Source: Fragilaria crotonensis (lineage: Eukaryota > Bacillariophyta > Fragilariophyceae > Fragilariales > Fragilariaceae). From it: a stretch of 64,000 nt of DNA. Made by a program: the position numbers and the translations under genes. Every line of letters starts with the position of its first letter. Position 1 is the stretch's first letter. Shown piece by piece: positions 10,681-20,644 of the stretch. The stretch lies in the NCBI GenBank assembly GCA_022925895.1, contig JAKSYS010000188.1:28725-92724 (forward strand), given 5' to 3'. The notes beneath the pieces are model-generated. The model was not told the origin of the DNA. It did no database searches and saw nothing but the letters and a program-made list of their open reading frames with translations.

Positions 10681-11703
10681 ATGTCCAACCATGGTAACAA
10701 GGAGCACAACGTCAACGTCAACGTCAATGACAATGACATTGACAATGCAAATTCTAACAATTCACACACATATTCCTTTGCACACCTACGTCTTGGTGAA
10801 GAAGCATTGGGAGGATTGTCGGCGGGGATCATTGGGACAGTGATTGGATTTCCATTGGATGTGATCAAAACTCGTCTTCAGACGGGTAGTAAGAACATGA
10901 ACATGATCCAAATGGCATCTCGTATTGTACGAACCGAGGGTATATTATCCCTCTACAAGGGCATTGTCCCACCACTCTTGTCACTATCACTCATCAATAC
11001 ATTGAGTTTCACATCGTATTCTTACTTTCGACGACTGTATGGTGGAACCAATGGATGGGATGGTACCAATTCCTTGGCCGGTATGACCGGTTGTCCCATT
11101 TTTTCATTGGTAACAACACCCGAAAATTTCATAAAGACACAAATGCAATTGGACAATGTTCATCATCATCAGGATGGCAAAAAATTCCGTGGTTCCTTTC
11201 ATTGTGCATCCGTCCTCATTAAACATCACGGATTGCGTGTCATGTACACTGGTCATGTGGTGAATACCGTACGAGAAGGTTCCTTCTTGGGATGTTATTT
11301 TTACATTTATGAAGGTCTACGACAATTATTTACATCGTCTGATTCTACCACCACGACAGTTCTGCCCGTCAGTATCGACAACAAGATCGCCATCCCACTT
11401 GCCGGTGGCTTGGCTGGAGCATCTGCATGGTTCTTTTCATTTCCATTGGACTGTATCCGAGCGGGAGTACAGGGTAGAGATTTATCCAGTAGGAGTGCAG
11501 TCACTCAAACACAACAACAACGACGACGACAAGGAGCGATACAAGTTTTTTTGGAATTGATCCAATCCAAGGGATTTCTTGGACTGTATCGGGGTGTCGG
11601 ACCCAGTATCGCCAGAGCATTTTTGGTCAGTGGGACTCGATTCAGTGCCTACGAAGGGGCACTCTGGCTATTGCGAGGTGGACGTGACAATGTGGACTAC
11701 TAA
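10681..11703 (+). CDS. Mitochondrial carrier family (SLC25) protein
   Basis: The 340-residue protein has three tandem carrier repeats of about 100 residues. The signature is PLDVIKTRLQ at residues 58-67 in repeat 1, the weaker TPENFIKTQMQ in repeat 2, and PLDCIRAGVQ in repeat 3, each followed by an EG or G-containing loop and YKG/YTG/YRG. Such proteins exchange metabolites across the inner mitochondrial membrane. The spacing and the acidic residue in repeat 2 recall the carnitine/acylcarnitine and basic amino-acid carrier branch, but the substrate is not decidable by eye. The N-terminal 35 residues are Asn/Val/Asp-rich low complexity. Translation most likely starts at ATG 10681; the frame opens only six bases earlier, at a GTG. 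It is one exon, with its stop 105 bp from the convergent neighbour. Confidence 0.9.
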   Translation: MSNHGNKEHNVNVNVNDNDIDNANSNNSHTYSFAHLRLGEEALGGLSAGIIGTVIGFPLDVIKTRLQTGSKNMNMIQMASRIVRTEGILSLYKGIVPPLLSLSLINTLSFTSYSYFRRLYGGTNGWDGTNSLAGMTGCPIFSLVTTPENFIKTQMQLDNVHHHQDGKKFRGSFHCASVLIKHHGLRVMYTGHVVNTVREGSFLGCYFYIYEGLRQLFTSSDSTTTTVLPVSIDNKIAIPLAGGLAGASAWFFSFPLDCIRAGVQGRDLSSRSAVTQTQQQRRRQGAIQVFLELIQSKGFLGLYRGVGPSIARAFLVSGTRFSAYEGALWLLRGGRDNVDY

Positions 11704-11808
11704 TATACCACAACAGTTTTGTCAAGGTTAATTCCAAACTTGTCTACCAGACGTTTACCAGTAGTCTACTCTCTACGTTGCCCACTGTCACAAATAGCAG
11801 GTGAATCA

Positions 11809-14100
11809 TCATTCACCGTTTTTGTTTCGTTCTCTCTCAGCCAATAGAAACGTTTGCAGATCCCCGATAGATTCGTCTTGCATCGTTGTTTTCGATGCAT
11901 TATAGCTCGAATCGCTCATGTCCGCCAATAACCCTTCACTTCCTTCAGATACCATGGACATGGAGGTTCGTTGCCGTCGTCGGAGTGGAGACGTTAGTCC
12001 TTCAAGAATGTTCAGAGCCACATGCACCGTGTCATGATCGAGAGACTTCTCCAAGCCATTTGCCAAAACTACTGGCAGCGTACAAAATCCATCGGGACGG
12101 TAGCTGTAGAGAAAGTTTTTCAAATAGGCATCATCATCTCGGTGCAGCGTTCTCATACCCAAATCATCGTAACCGCCAGTGGAATCTTGTTGAATTGGTA
12201 ACGAGCGACGACCAGCAATATCGTTAAATTTTGCTGACAATCGCAAAGACACCCGCGACACCTTGCTACCACCAATGCCATTTATTTGACGATTCACCTC
12301 TATCTCGGGAACTTTCGCAACAACGCATGGCGGCGCGTCTGCCTCCTTCTTTACCCTTTCAATCATGTTTTTGATTTTTTCATGCAGTCCCTCAAACTGG
12401 GGGATAATCGATTCTGTAGACCAATACGGAGATTCGAACCCCTTTTCGTTCAACTTTCGTTCCAAATTGCTCGCGATCTCGTGTACACTCTCCATGAAAG
12501 CTGCATCAGCAGATTCCCACGGCGTCAACGCCCGGGGATCATCCTCCTCCGAGTTTGATGACGCGGCATCGTCAAAGACGTCCAATGTGTATTTGTCACA
12601 TTTGGAAACATTGGTGTTTACAATATCAGCATGTGAACCGAACAACGAACTCATACTCCCTTGTCGCCCCATCCAAGCAAACCCTGTTCGTTTGCTCTGC
12701 CCAGCCCCTTCCAGATGTTGTGGATCATGGTCGATCTCATGAGTGAGGTCCAGAAATTGTCGAGCCTCGGACCGTTCCTCCCCTGTCTCTTTTGTCCTGA
12801 ACGTTTGAACAGGAATCGAATACAACGTCGCAGTATCACTCTTCCCTAGCGATGCATCGTCCCCATCTTCGTCGTCGCACTCAAACAAATCGTCATCATC
12901 AATGTCGTCGTAGGGGCAATGGATGGTTAGATCAATGAATCGCCTCCCCGAACGCTTTGTTTTAATGCCCGAAAATCGTCTGCTCCCTGATCGTGTTCCG
13001 AACCAAGTCGAGTACGTGGCGGCAAGTGACCACCTTGATGACACTGAATCCGTGGTCATGACTGAGACATCATCGTCCGAACACGGGAACAATCGCCGAC
13101 GCTGTTCTTGTGGATCTTCAGCGTCATGCAACGGGTGCACAAAGTATTCAATATGTCTCAATGCAATCATTGCATCCAGTCGTTTTCGTCGTTCTACGAA
13201 GTCTTGAAGAATGAGATTCCTCCATTCCATGCTGCCCTCATCAATAGCAAGAAGTGGTTCCAACAATGCCGAAACTGTCGGATTCAAATTCTTGTGGTAG
13301 TCATAATCTGTCCCTCCAGTATACAGGCTGCCGGTCGACATTCGTCTCCCTCCCATTTTGGCACTAAGCTCTAGAAATCCACGTTGTACGGCACCATCCA
13401 GAACTGCTGCCAACCGATGCTCCATCCCGGGGCTGTCAGCACCTTGTGGAACGTCAGGAGTATGCAACGGTTGAGTTGGACGAGAAGGACTGCCATCATC
13501 CAAGACCATGCCATGTCCCGAATTTATTTCGTGGTTACTTTCCTGGAGAGATTCAACCACACCATTTGTCGCGGGATCATCTCCAGTTTGGCGCTGCGGC
13601 TCCTCCGTTGTGATTTCAGATATCACCACGTCCTCATCTCGGACTGCATCACCGTGTGATTCTAGTGCTTGTTGACTTGCATCTGGATCAGGTTCAGATG
13701 GTACCGCCGAACCAATGGATTGCACTCTGTTGGTTTCTCCAAGCATTTCGGTCCATTGTTTGTAACGATCCAAAACAATGTTGTGATTGTAATGGTTGGT
13801 TGTGCCATTACAGTTCTCGGCTGCAACAGGCTCCTGACACTGGTGCAATGTTCGGCGACTCTTGTTTGCATCATCTGCCAACTCGATAGACTCATGAGAT
13901 TCTGTACCAATGATCTCTCCATCAGAATCTGATTTTGCAACGGGCGATTCGGACGACTTCGTATCGTGTTCAACTTTCATGAGGTCGCCAAGTCCTAACA
14001 AGTCAAATGCCGAATTCGGGGACGGTATCGAGCTATTACTACTAATGGTTGGATCCATCAGAGTTCCTTCATTCCCTAGAATTTGAAGCGTTGTATCCAT
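11809..14100 (-). CDS. Hypothetical acidic, serine-rich protein
   Basis: This uninterrupted 763-codon frame has codon use like its neighbours, so it is very likely a real gene, but I recognise no family. It is rich in Asp, Glu and Ser, with an acidic cluster (DIDDDDLFECDDEDGDD) encoded near 12855-12905. Two predicted helical stretches are visible, one around VSALLEPLLAIDEGSMEWRN in the middle and one in EGLHEKIKNMIERVKKEAD towards the C-terminus. There is no signal peptide or membrane segment. The many Ser/Thr sites with acidic surroundings suggest a phosphoprotein. It is convergent with the carrier gene. Confidence 0.75.
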   Translation of the reverse strand: MDTTLQILGNEGTLMDPTISSNSSIPSPNSAFDLLGLGDLMKVEHDTKSSESPVAKSDSDGEIIGTESHESIELADDANKSRRTLHQCQEPVAAENCNGTTNHYNHNIVLDRYKQWTEMLGETNRVQSIGSAVPSEPDPDASQQALESHGDAVRDEDVVISEITTEEPQRQTGDDPATNGVVESLQESNHEINSGHGMVLDDGSPSRPTQPLHTPDVPQGADSPGMEHRLAAVLDGAVQRGFLELSAKMGGRRMSTGSLYTGGTDYDYHKNLNPTVSALLEPLLAIDEGSMEWRNLILQDFVERRKRLDAMIALRHIEYFVHPLHDAEDPQEQRRRLFPCSDDDVSVMTTDSVSSRWSLAATYSTWFGTRSGSRRFSGIKTKRSGRRFIDLTIHCPYDDIDDDDLFECDDEDGDDASLGKSDTATLYSIPVQTFRTKETGEERSEARQFLDLTHEIDHDPQHLEGAGQSKRTGFAWMGRQGSMSSLFGSHADIVNTNVSKCDKYTLDVFDDAASSNSEEDDPRALTPWESADAAFMESVHEIASNLERKLNEKGFESPYWSTESIIPQFEGLHEKIKNMIERVKKEADAPPCVVAKVPEIEVNRQINGIGGSKVSRVSLRLSAKFNDIAGRRSLPIQQDSTGGYDDLGMRTLHRDDDAYLKNFLYSYRPDGFCTLPVVLANGLEKSLDHDTVHVALNILEGLTSPLRRRQRTSMSMVSEGSEGLLADMSDSSYNASKTTMQDESIGDLQTFLLAERERNKNGE

Positions 14101-14470
14101 CTATCGCATTGCTGTCAATCACCTTTTTTGAAGAAGGAAGTAACCTGTGTGTGCAACGTGTACGACAACCACAGAATGACACTCGAGGCTGCACACTGTT
14201 CGTGAGTGGGTGTTTGATACAAGGGTGCGGATATACCGGCGTTACAGCCTCAAGGTGCGTATTCATACACTATGTATCATACTATATATTTGTACATGTA
14301 CTCTACATTCGATGACACTGTCGACATTCAGGACAAACCTGAGGGTGGTTCCTATCGAAAAAATCTTCATCCATTTTAGGGAATTTCATCCGACACGTCA
14401 GCAAATGTCGCAGTTTTCAGAACCCGGATTGAATTTTCGATGAAGGAAATGAAGCTTCATCCGTGGGCCC

Positions 14471-14507
14471 ATAACCTTCATCCTGGGGGTCCGAGGATGA
14501 AGGTTAT
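14471..14507. repeat. Subterminal palindrome of the Harbinger element
   Basis: ATAACCTTCATCC is followed after 11 bp by its inverse GGATGAAGGTTAT. The arms carry the same CTTCATC word that recurs in both terminal repeats, so this may be a transposase or accessory-protein binding site. Confidence 0.55.
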
Positions 14508-14861
14508 GTGTCAAAACTGCACCTTCATACCTTCATCTTTTGTCAACATTACACGTGTATAATTTAATGGAGCATTTATTGACAGTAAAAAAATTCCAGT
14601 ATATCTTTCGTTGCAGAAGATCCGAAGATTGTCGATCAAGGATTAAATTCTCAGAACAAATATTGGAACGACGTGGTGGAATAAAGCGATTGCACGATGA
14701 TGTCAGACGAAGCAACGTCGCCTTTGTGAACCAACGTACGCAGTTGAATGCACAAGAAGTACCACAAATGTAGCTCCCACAATTCCGGAGAAACAAAACT
14801 GTAAAGTGTACTTTTGTGGGGCACTAACAGACCAGCATCATCGCCCACCATCAAACTAAAA

Positions 14862-16292
14862 ATGGTAAGGTCGTCTTGCGATGATGACGATGAGAAGCAG
14901 GAGCGTGATGACTTTGATACTGCTGTACTACCACTAGCAGAGTACTACACTGCAATTGTTAGCCCATTCATGATGAGGATGTCTCGGCACTTGTTGATGA
15001 CACAAAATGCTCTTTTTGAAGCGACAGCTATGTATGGTGCTGAGAAGCTGTGGAGGGTTCCCAACACAAGAGCACAGCGTGCACCGTCACTATTTGAGCA
15101 ACGATTAGAATGGGATGCTTTCTGTCATCGTCATGCTACAAGAGCTGATTTCCAGAGGCACATACGGATGTCAAAACTTTCATTTGATAAGCTGCTTTTG
15201 CTTATAAGACACGACCTAATGGTGGATGCCATCAAAGCGCGATGTCGGGGTGGCGCAATTTTACCAGAATTGTGTCTATACTGCTGCCTGCGGTACTGTG
15301 CTGGTGGATCTTACTCTGACATAAAGTATTTCATCGGAATTTCAACATCATCATTTTATCGTGTTGTCTGGAGATGTATTGACGCCATCAACCGATGTTC
15401 CGAACTGTCTATTGATTTCCCAAAAACAACTGATGAAGTAATTCGGGCTGCAGAAGGCTTTACGTCGATCAGCTCTCAAGGCTGCATTTGGAATTGTGTC
15501 GCTGTGATTGATGGATATCATCTCCAAATCAGACCGCCATCAAAATCCGAGGTCAGAAATGTCAAATCATTTTTTTCCGGACATTATCAGACATATGGAC
15601 TAAACATTCAGGCTGCGTGTGATCATAATTGTCGATTTTTGTTCGTGGGCGTTGCAGGTCCCGGAGTGATGGGCGATCGCGATGCCATAAAGCAAATTCG
15701 ATTAGGTTCATTGATTGAATCACTTCCCGGTCTTTATTGTGCGATCGGTGATTGTGCATATACTGCCAGTGAGCATCTTGTTCCCATATTTCGTGGTGAA
15801 AATGCGAGAACCGCTAGAAATGACAATTTCAATTTCTTTGCAAGCCAACTTCGAATTCGAATCGAAATGGCTTTTGGATTGATGGTGAAGAAGTGGGGAA
15901 TTCTTACGCGTCCATTGGAGATCAAAGTTCGCAATGTTAAGCGATTGATTGTTGCAATTGGACGTCTTCATAATTTTTGTATCAATGAGCGACTTGCTTT
16001 TCAGCAACAAGGCGAAGGAGAGGAGGAGGAGGGCCAAGAAAGAGGAGCAGCGCATCTGGAGCAAACGTTCACCCCAAGGAATGTTGATCTTGATTGTCAT
16101 GAGACAGTAATGAGGGTTGCCGCAGCCGAAATTGAATACGAGGAAATGGTCGCATCATTCGAAAATCCATGGTCTTATAACCGCGACCGCATGGCTCGAG
16201 AAATTGAGTCTCTGCATTTAACGCGTCCACAACGATCAACTCTATTTCATCGGAAGTCTACCACAAACAACTCTCATACGCATGAGGAATGA
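14862..16292 (+). CDS. Harbinger transposase (HARBI1-like, DDE_Tnp_4 fold)
   Basis: The 476-residue protein has the catalytic DDE triad of the family: Asp217 in AVIDGYH, Asp297 in AIGDCAY followed by TASEHLVPIFRG, and Glu335 in RIEMAFGLMVKKWGIL. An upstream helical domain (about 60-190) contains the FDKLLLLIRHDL and SDIKYFIGISTSSFYR segments typical of the helix-turn-helix before the catalytic core. The enzyme cuts and joins element ends. The triad is intact and there is no stop. The first ATG is at 14862; the frame opens earlier at a TTG. The ATG is directly followed by GTAAGG, which resembles a 5' splice site, so a spliced leader form cannot be excluded. Its partner gene converges from the other strand. 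Confidence 0.9.
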   Translation: MVRSSCDDDDEKQERDDFDTAVLPLAEYYTAIVSPFMMRMSRHLLMTQNALFEATAMYGAEKLWRVPNTRAQRAPSLFEQRLEWDAFCHRHATRADFQRHIRMSKLSFDKLLLLIRHDLMVDAIKARCRGGAILPELCLYCCLRYCAGGSYSDIKYFIGISTSSFYRVVWRCIDAINRCSELSIDFPKTTDEVIRAAEGFTSISSQGCIWNCVAVIDGYHLQIRPPSKSEVRNVKSFFSGHYQTYGLNIQAACDHNCRFLFVGVAGPGVMGDRDAIKQIRLGSLIESLPGLYCAIGDCAYTASEHLVPIFRGENARTARNDNFNFFASQLRIRIEMAFGLMVKKWGILTRPLEIKVRNVKRLIVAIGRLHNFCINERLAFQQQGEGEEEEGQERGAAHLEQTFTPRNVDLDCHETVMRVAAAEIEYEEMVASFENPWSYNRDRMAREIESLHLTRPQRSTLFHRKSTTNNSHTHEE

Positions 16293-16384
16293 TCAGCATA
16301 GCTACTAGTAAGGAAACGATAGGTACCAACAACTTAGCTACTTGGAATATCGTAGAACAACTAGTGCAAATACATCGCGTCGTT

Positions 16385-17833
16385 TCAAAGCTTTTTAGCT
16401 TCCTCCATCAGTTGCTGCATCTCCTCCATGTTTCCCATTGCTTTTGCAATGTCGAGGCGAAACTGTAGTTTTGCTCGTGCATCTCTCTTATCTGCATCGT
16501 TAATCATTCTATCCATGAATGCGTCTTGCTTCTTTATGAATGCACGGAAATCGTCTTGCGATTCAGTTAACGCGGACATAACAAGCTGCTGATGGTCCGC
16601 AGCCATTTGCATTTTGGTTTTCTTTTTCTTCTTTTTCCCAGATGAATTCTGCGAGGAAGCCAAGCTCCTGCTACTGCTGGCAGTAATGCTACTTGAGGAC
16701 CGCTTGAGACCGTGGCTCTTCATGTGTTCCACAGCACCGCCACTTGTACAACCGCCACCACCAGATGATAAGGAGGAATTCTCGTCACTGTCTTGGTTAT
16801 CCTCCTGGTTCTCGTCACCACTTGTTAGTTCAACAGTATCACCGAGCAATGTTGAATCCAGAAATGGTTGAAACTGCGAATCCATATCGGGATGCTCTTC
16901 ACAACGGACATAAAAATAATAGACACCTAGCTTAGTAAGGCTCGGTCTCTTGGCTGCATGCATCGCTGCCTCAACAAAGTTCCATGGATCACTGTCATGT
17001 GTTCCTGATGCCGTCATATTCTCTTTCATGATTCGACGAACATGAAAGAGGTCAGTAATCTTCTTCCGAAATGCGTCGGTGTCAAATTGAGTTACAGCCA
17101 ACAAGTTTATTTCTGGATCGGAGTTCAGTTCCTGAAGATAGGGATCAGCGGTGTCAGCGATGTAGAGATCAGAAAATGCATCAACATTATTTGCGGCACT
17201 GATGTTATTCCCAATGTTGTTGCAAGTATTTTCAACAGATTCAATACCAGCAGCATCCTTGCTCACTCTGATCATGTTAAGATTATCGCTTCCTCCACAA
17301 AAGTTGTGCGCCATTGCAGCATTTATCCAGAATTGTTTGTTCGTGTTGCGAGTCTCATGATCGCGTCGATTTTTCAAATCATTCACAGTTTTGAAGCTTT
17401 CTATGAATTGTTCACTGAACACAACATTAATTGCGCGACAGATAGTACTTGTCAGACGTCCAGCATGCGATGATGGCTTGAGTCCATTTGCTTCCAACTT
17501 GTCTTGATATGAAAAGAACAATGCAATACCCTTTCGCAATTCATATTTGTTTTTGGATCCACAATTGGCGATGCCCAAATTCTTGCACAGGGTTCGAAGT
17601 GGAATAGTGAACAAACTCTTCAGGTCAAAAGGTGTTTCAACACCTTCCTCATTTCGCAGAAGAACTGATTGGACACACAAAAAGCTCTGGCCATATGTTG
17701 GGCTCTTCGGATTTGCATCGACTTCTAGAGCCGATTGAAACTTGTTCCGATCTTTGTCTGTTAAAAAAGAAAGTGAAACCGGAAGACAATTGTTAGTACC
17801 ATTCTTTTCAGAAGGTTGCTTTACACTGCCCAT
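16385..17833 (-). CDS. Harbinger accessory DNA-binding protein with SAP-like motif
   Basis: This 482-residue protein is encoded inside the Harbinger element and converges on the transposase gene with a 92-bp gap. Known Harbingers carry a second, usually Myb/SANT-type protein that recruits transposase to the ends and to the nucleus. Here the clearest motif is a SAP-like helix-turn-helix at residues about 77-107 (LRTLCKNLGIANCGSKNKYE). The middle is acidic (near 370-400). A Ser-rich stretch and a basic KKKKKTK segment, a likely nuclear signal, follow, and the last 70 residues form a charged coiled coil. ATG 17833 is the first in frame. I saw no Myb tryptophan pattern, so the SAP assignment is tentative. 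Confidence 0.8.
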   Translation of the reverse strand: MGSVKQPSEKNGTNNCLPVSLSFLTDKDRNKFQSALEVDANPKSPTYGQSFLCVQSVLLRNEEGVETPFDLKSLFTIPLRTLCKNLGIANCGSKNKYELRKGIALFFSYQDKLEANGLKPSSHAGRLTSTICRAINVVFSEQFIESFKTVNDLKNRRDHETRNTNKQFWINAAMAHNFCGGSDNLNMIRVSKDAAGIESVENTCNNIGNNISAANNVDAFSDLYIADTADPYLQELNSDPEINLLAVTQFDTDAFRKKITDLFHVRRIMKENMTASGTHDSDPWNFVEAAMHAAKRPSLTKLGVYYFYVRCEEHPDMDSQFQPFLDSTLLGDTVELTSGDENQEDNQDSDENSSLSSGGGGCTSGGAVEHMKSHGLKRSSSSITASSSRSLASSQNSSGKKKKKKTKMQMAADHQQLVMSALTESQDDFRAFIKKQDAFMDRMINDADKRDARAKLQFRLDIAKAMGNMEEMQQLMEEAKKL

Positions 17834-18142
17834 CCTGACTACGACGATGCGAACGCTTATTGTAGTGGTGGAACACAAGAGATTGCAATCATAAAGGAGT
17901 GCTGAAAATGAACGCAGCGTTGTGCAATTCTTGCACACCAGGTAATACTAGTAGCTAGCTAGAGTATGCATACGCGCCACAATTTGTTGATGAAGGCGTG
18001 AAGCGATGAAGAAACACGAAATTGCAAAAATTCGATAGGAAGTAAACGATCTTCATCGAGGTGTCACGGAATTCTTTATTCAAAATTCCCTCGATGAAGG
18101 TCGAATTTTGGATGAAGATTTTTTCGATAGGAACGGGCCTGA

Positions 18143-18853
18143 GGCCAGCATAGTGACTCTACTCCGAGTATATGTGTACCTCGTATATGTATAAAAAGAG
18201 AGAAGATTTCAACACATAAACTTACTTCCAGAGCTCAATCATGCGTATGTCAAAGGGGCACTTCAAGGTTGGGGCACATACAGTCCCTTATAAAAGAGTC
18301 TTACACCCTCTAATAGGAATGGTCATTAGTTTTCCGTTCAGCCTTGGATGATAGCAATCAAAAAATGATAATTCAAATAGTTGCATGTATGCCCACACAT
18401 CGGCTCCTATTAGTGTTACATGTATATACAATGTACACCACTCGTTACAGAAACCCTCGTTCCCGCCATTTACCGGACGTGAACCCAAATATTTGTCAAT
18501 GCGAACTCCATGAACATCAGTGTGATCTTCGGAAGAAAACGGACTTCCGCGACACTTGAACAGCGATTCATCTATTCTGGGTACGTAGCGTACTAGTAAC
18601 CAGTACGACCATCTCCATGGAGTCACATTGTACCCTGTACCCACGGACTACTGTCCAAACCCATTACTGCAATTGTGGACTTTTCTACAGGTTACTGTCA
18701 GAACTGAATACTGTCGCAAAGTTGAAGTCCAGCTTTTCTGTTCGCATCGCCAATTCGTTCAATGATAACAACTGAAAAACAACCAGTAACCGGTGTCTCT
18801 GTGTCGTATCAGTAGCTCTTGCAATCTGACATGGTGCAACACCCAGCTCCATC
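18143..18853. other. Intergenic region before the copine gene
   Basis: No gene is seen. It should hold the copine promoter. Short GTAC-rich patches occur around 18575-18620. Nothing else stands out. Confidence 0.4.
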
Positions 18854-20265
18854 ATGACAGTTCTGCAACATCATCATCATAATCATGCCACTTGTGATCA
18901 TGATGTGACAGTGCGAGTCTCCGCAAAAATGTTCTAGTCGATAATTGCGTCGGCAAGGTATCTGTAGTACACCCAAACAAAGGTCATGGGGTCAAGGACA
19001 GCAGCAAGCAGGAGACAATGGATATGACAAAAGCAAGGTCGGGTGCGTAATGAGAACACGTGCATTTTCGGACACAAAAGTGTTGATCTCGGACTCACAC
19101 TTAAGCTAATTTGTGTTACAGGTCTACTCATGTTTGGACTCAAGTTATGAAATTACGGTTTCAATGGGGGTCTGCAGTACAACTCGACGTTCGTCTCTAC
19201 AAGACAACAGCTACTGGATTCAAAGTTGTCGGGGCAGCATCCTTTGATGTCAGCGACGTGCTGCAGAACTGCAGTGGTATTCAAATAAAGCAGCTGCCAC
19301 TTGGAGGAGTCCTTGTCGCCGAACTTGTCCTGGATCGAGACATTATACACAGATCCCCAAAGTGTGCTAGATTGCGCCTTTCCACTTTGCGACTGTCCAA
19401 TCCAGAGGCACAACTATCGGAAACACGGATTAAAGTATCCAAAATGATTGACCATAAGGGTCTTCGTGTCAAGTCAGATCGATTCGGCACCTCCATTTTG
19501 GAATTCAATTTGGAATGGAATTGGCCGATCCGTATTTCCGTGTACGATACTCGCACAGGCGTCGAACTGGGAAGCTGCTATCAACATTTGCACGATTTGA
19601 TGACGGCGAAGAAAGTTACCATCACCGACAGCGCGAACAAGATTATAGGGGATGTGGAGTTGATGAATGCCTCTGTCATCGAACCCCAAAACACAGTGGT
19701 GCGACCCAATGACTCACCTGTCCGAAACAATCATGGTAGTGTGTGTGTAGCAATTGACTTCACTAGGTCAAATGGTGCCATTGAAGAGCCAAACTTCCTT
19801 CATTCAATCCATCCTGTTGTCCAGAAAAATGCATATCAACTCGCGCTCCAAAAGGTGGCCAAATTGTTTTCCTCCAAACAAACGTACACACCCTGGGGGC
19901 TCGGAGCCAACATTGAGGGCAAGGTTCGGCCCATCTTTCAATGCGGCCAATTGGAGACTGTATCTGGATCGGATGGTTTACAAATGGCATACATGTCGTT
20001 CTTGTCGACCAAACCACAGTTCGGCGATTGCCCGATAACGAAAGCCTTGGATTGTGCGATTCACGCTGCATTCAACCGGCAAGCACCAATGTTGGTGGTA
20101 CTACTGTCGGATGCCACGTCCATGGACATTGCCAAATTGATTCAACGCTGTGAGGCAAAGCCGGAGCTCCGTGTAATCCTTGTGACCATGCGTCGACAAA
20201 CATTCCAGCAAGACAGTCATGTAACTGGCGAGAATGTTGTATTGATCAATGTGAATTCCCTATAG
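18854..20265 (+). CDS. Copine-like Ca2+/phospholipid-binding protein (2 exons, one frameshift)
   Basis: Exon 2 (19122-20265) encodes the end of a first C2 domain, a second divergent C2 domain and a copine vWA domain. The vWA domain starts VCVAIDFTRSNG (MIDAS-type DxTxSNG) and continues with the family YxxALQxVAKLF and TPWGLGANI segments. Exon 1 (18854-19037) supplies the first strand, VTVRVSA, and NVLVDN. The 84-bp intron 19038-19121 (AAG|GTCGGG ... TTACAG|G) joins them in phase and restores the C2 sequence TKAR-STHVWTQVMKLRF. Exon 1 needs one extra base in the A5 run at 18925-18929; as written the start frame stops within a few codons. Copines are recruited to membranes by Ca2+. AATAAA directly follows the stop (20266-20271) and may be the poly(A) signal. 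Confidence 0.78.
19038..19121 (+). other. Predicted intron of the copine gene
   Basis: The borders are CAAG|GTCGGG and TTGTGTTACAG|GTCTAC. The acceptor has a pyrimidine/T-rich lead and the phase fits, joining two halves of a C2 domain. The donor is weaker than the GTAAGT consensus. GGGTGCGTAA a few bases later is an alternative donor, but it gives the wrong phase. Confidence 0.65.
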
Positions 20266-20644
20266 AATAAACGTGTTCTACGAGAACGCTGCTGCGAACA
20301 TACCGTTTTCGATACGTTCGGACTTGCGACTGCATGCATATGAGAAGCAAACAACCTAGTCACTCGTGGTCCACCGATGCATGGGCTTGCGTCGCATGCT
20401 GCAGAGAAGCCTTGCTCGCTATTTGATCAGCTATTCTTGATTCTGTGATCCAGATCAATATCGTGTCCGACGAATCAATATCTATTAATTATGTTCCGAC
20501 ATCACTGCGAAAGAACAGTTTGCAAACTGTGTAGAGTGTATTCGCCACCATGCAAGCGTGAAATCGCTCTATTGGTAGACGAAAGTTGTAATGTGTACGA
20601 GTGAAAATGATATGAATGGCAATGGATCATGTCTATGTCGACAT
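20266..20644. other. Intergenic spacer between convergent genes
   Basis: This spacer separates the copine and acetyltransferase stop codons. No coding frame or repeat is apparent. It probably holds both 3' untranslated regions. Confidence 0.45.

Larger units (their letters stand above)
14343..18139. mobile_element. PIF/Harbinger DNA transposon, apparently complete
   Basis: Terminal inverted repeats begin GGGTGG at 14343 and, on the other strand, GGCCCG at 18139. They share a perfect 26-bp block (14348-14373 inverted at 18109-18134, starting GTTCCTATCG). TGA flanks both ends (14340-14342 and 18140-18142), fitting the 3-bp T-N-A target duplication of this superfamily, and lies in a longer shared CCTGAG. 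Subterminal regions hold many CTTCATC/GATGAAG motifs and a 13-bp-arm palindrome at 14471-14507. Two convergent genes lie inside, a DDE transposase and an accessory DNA-binding protein. Both are open, so the element may be autonomous. Confidence 0.85.
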
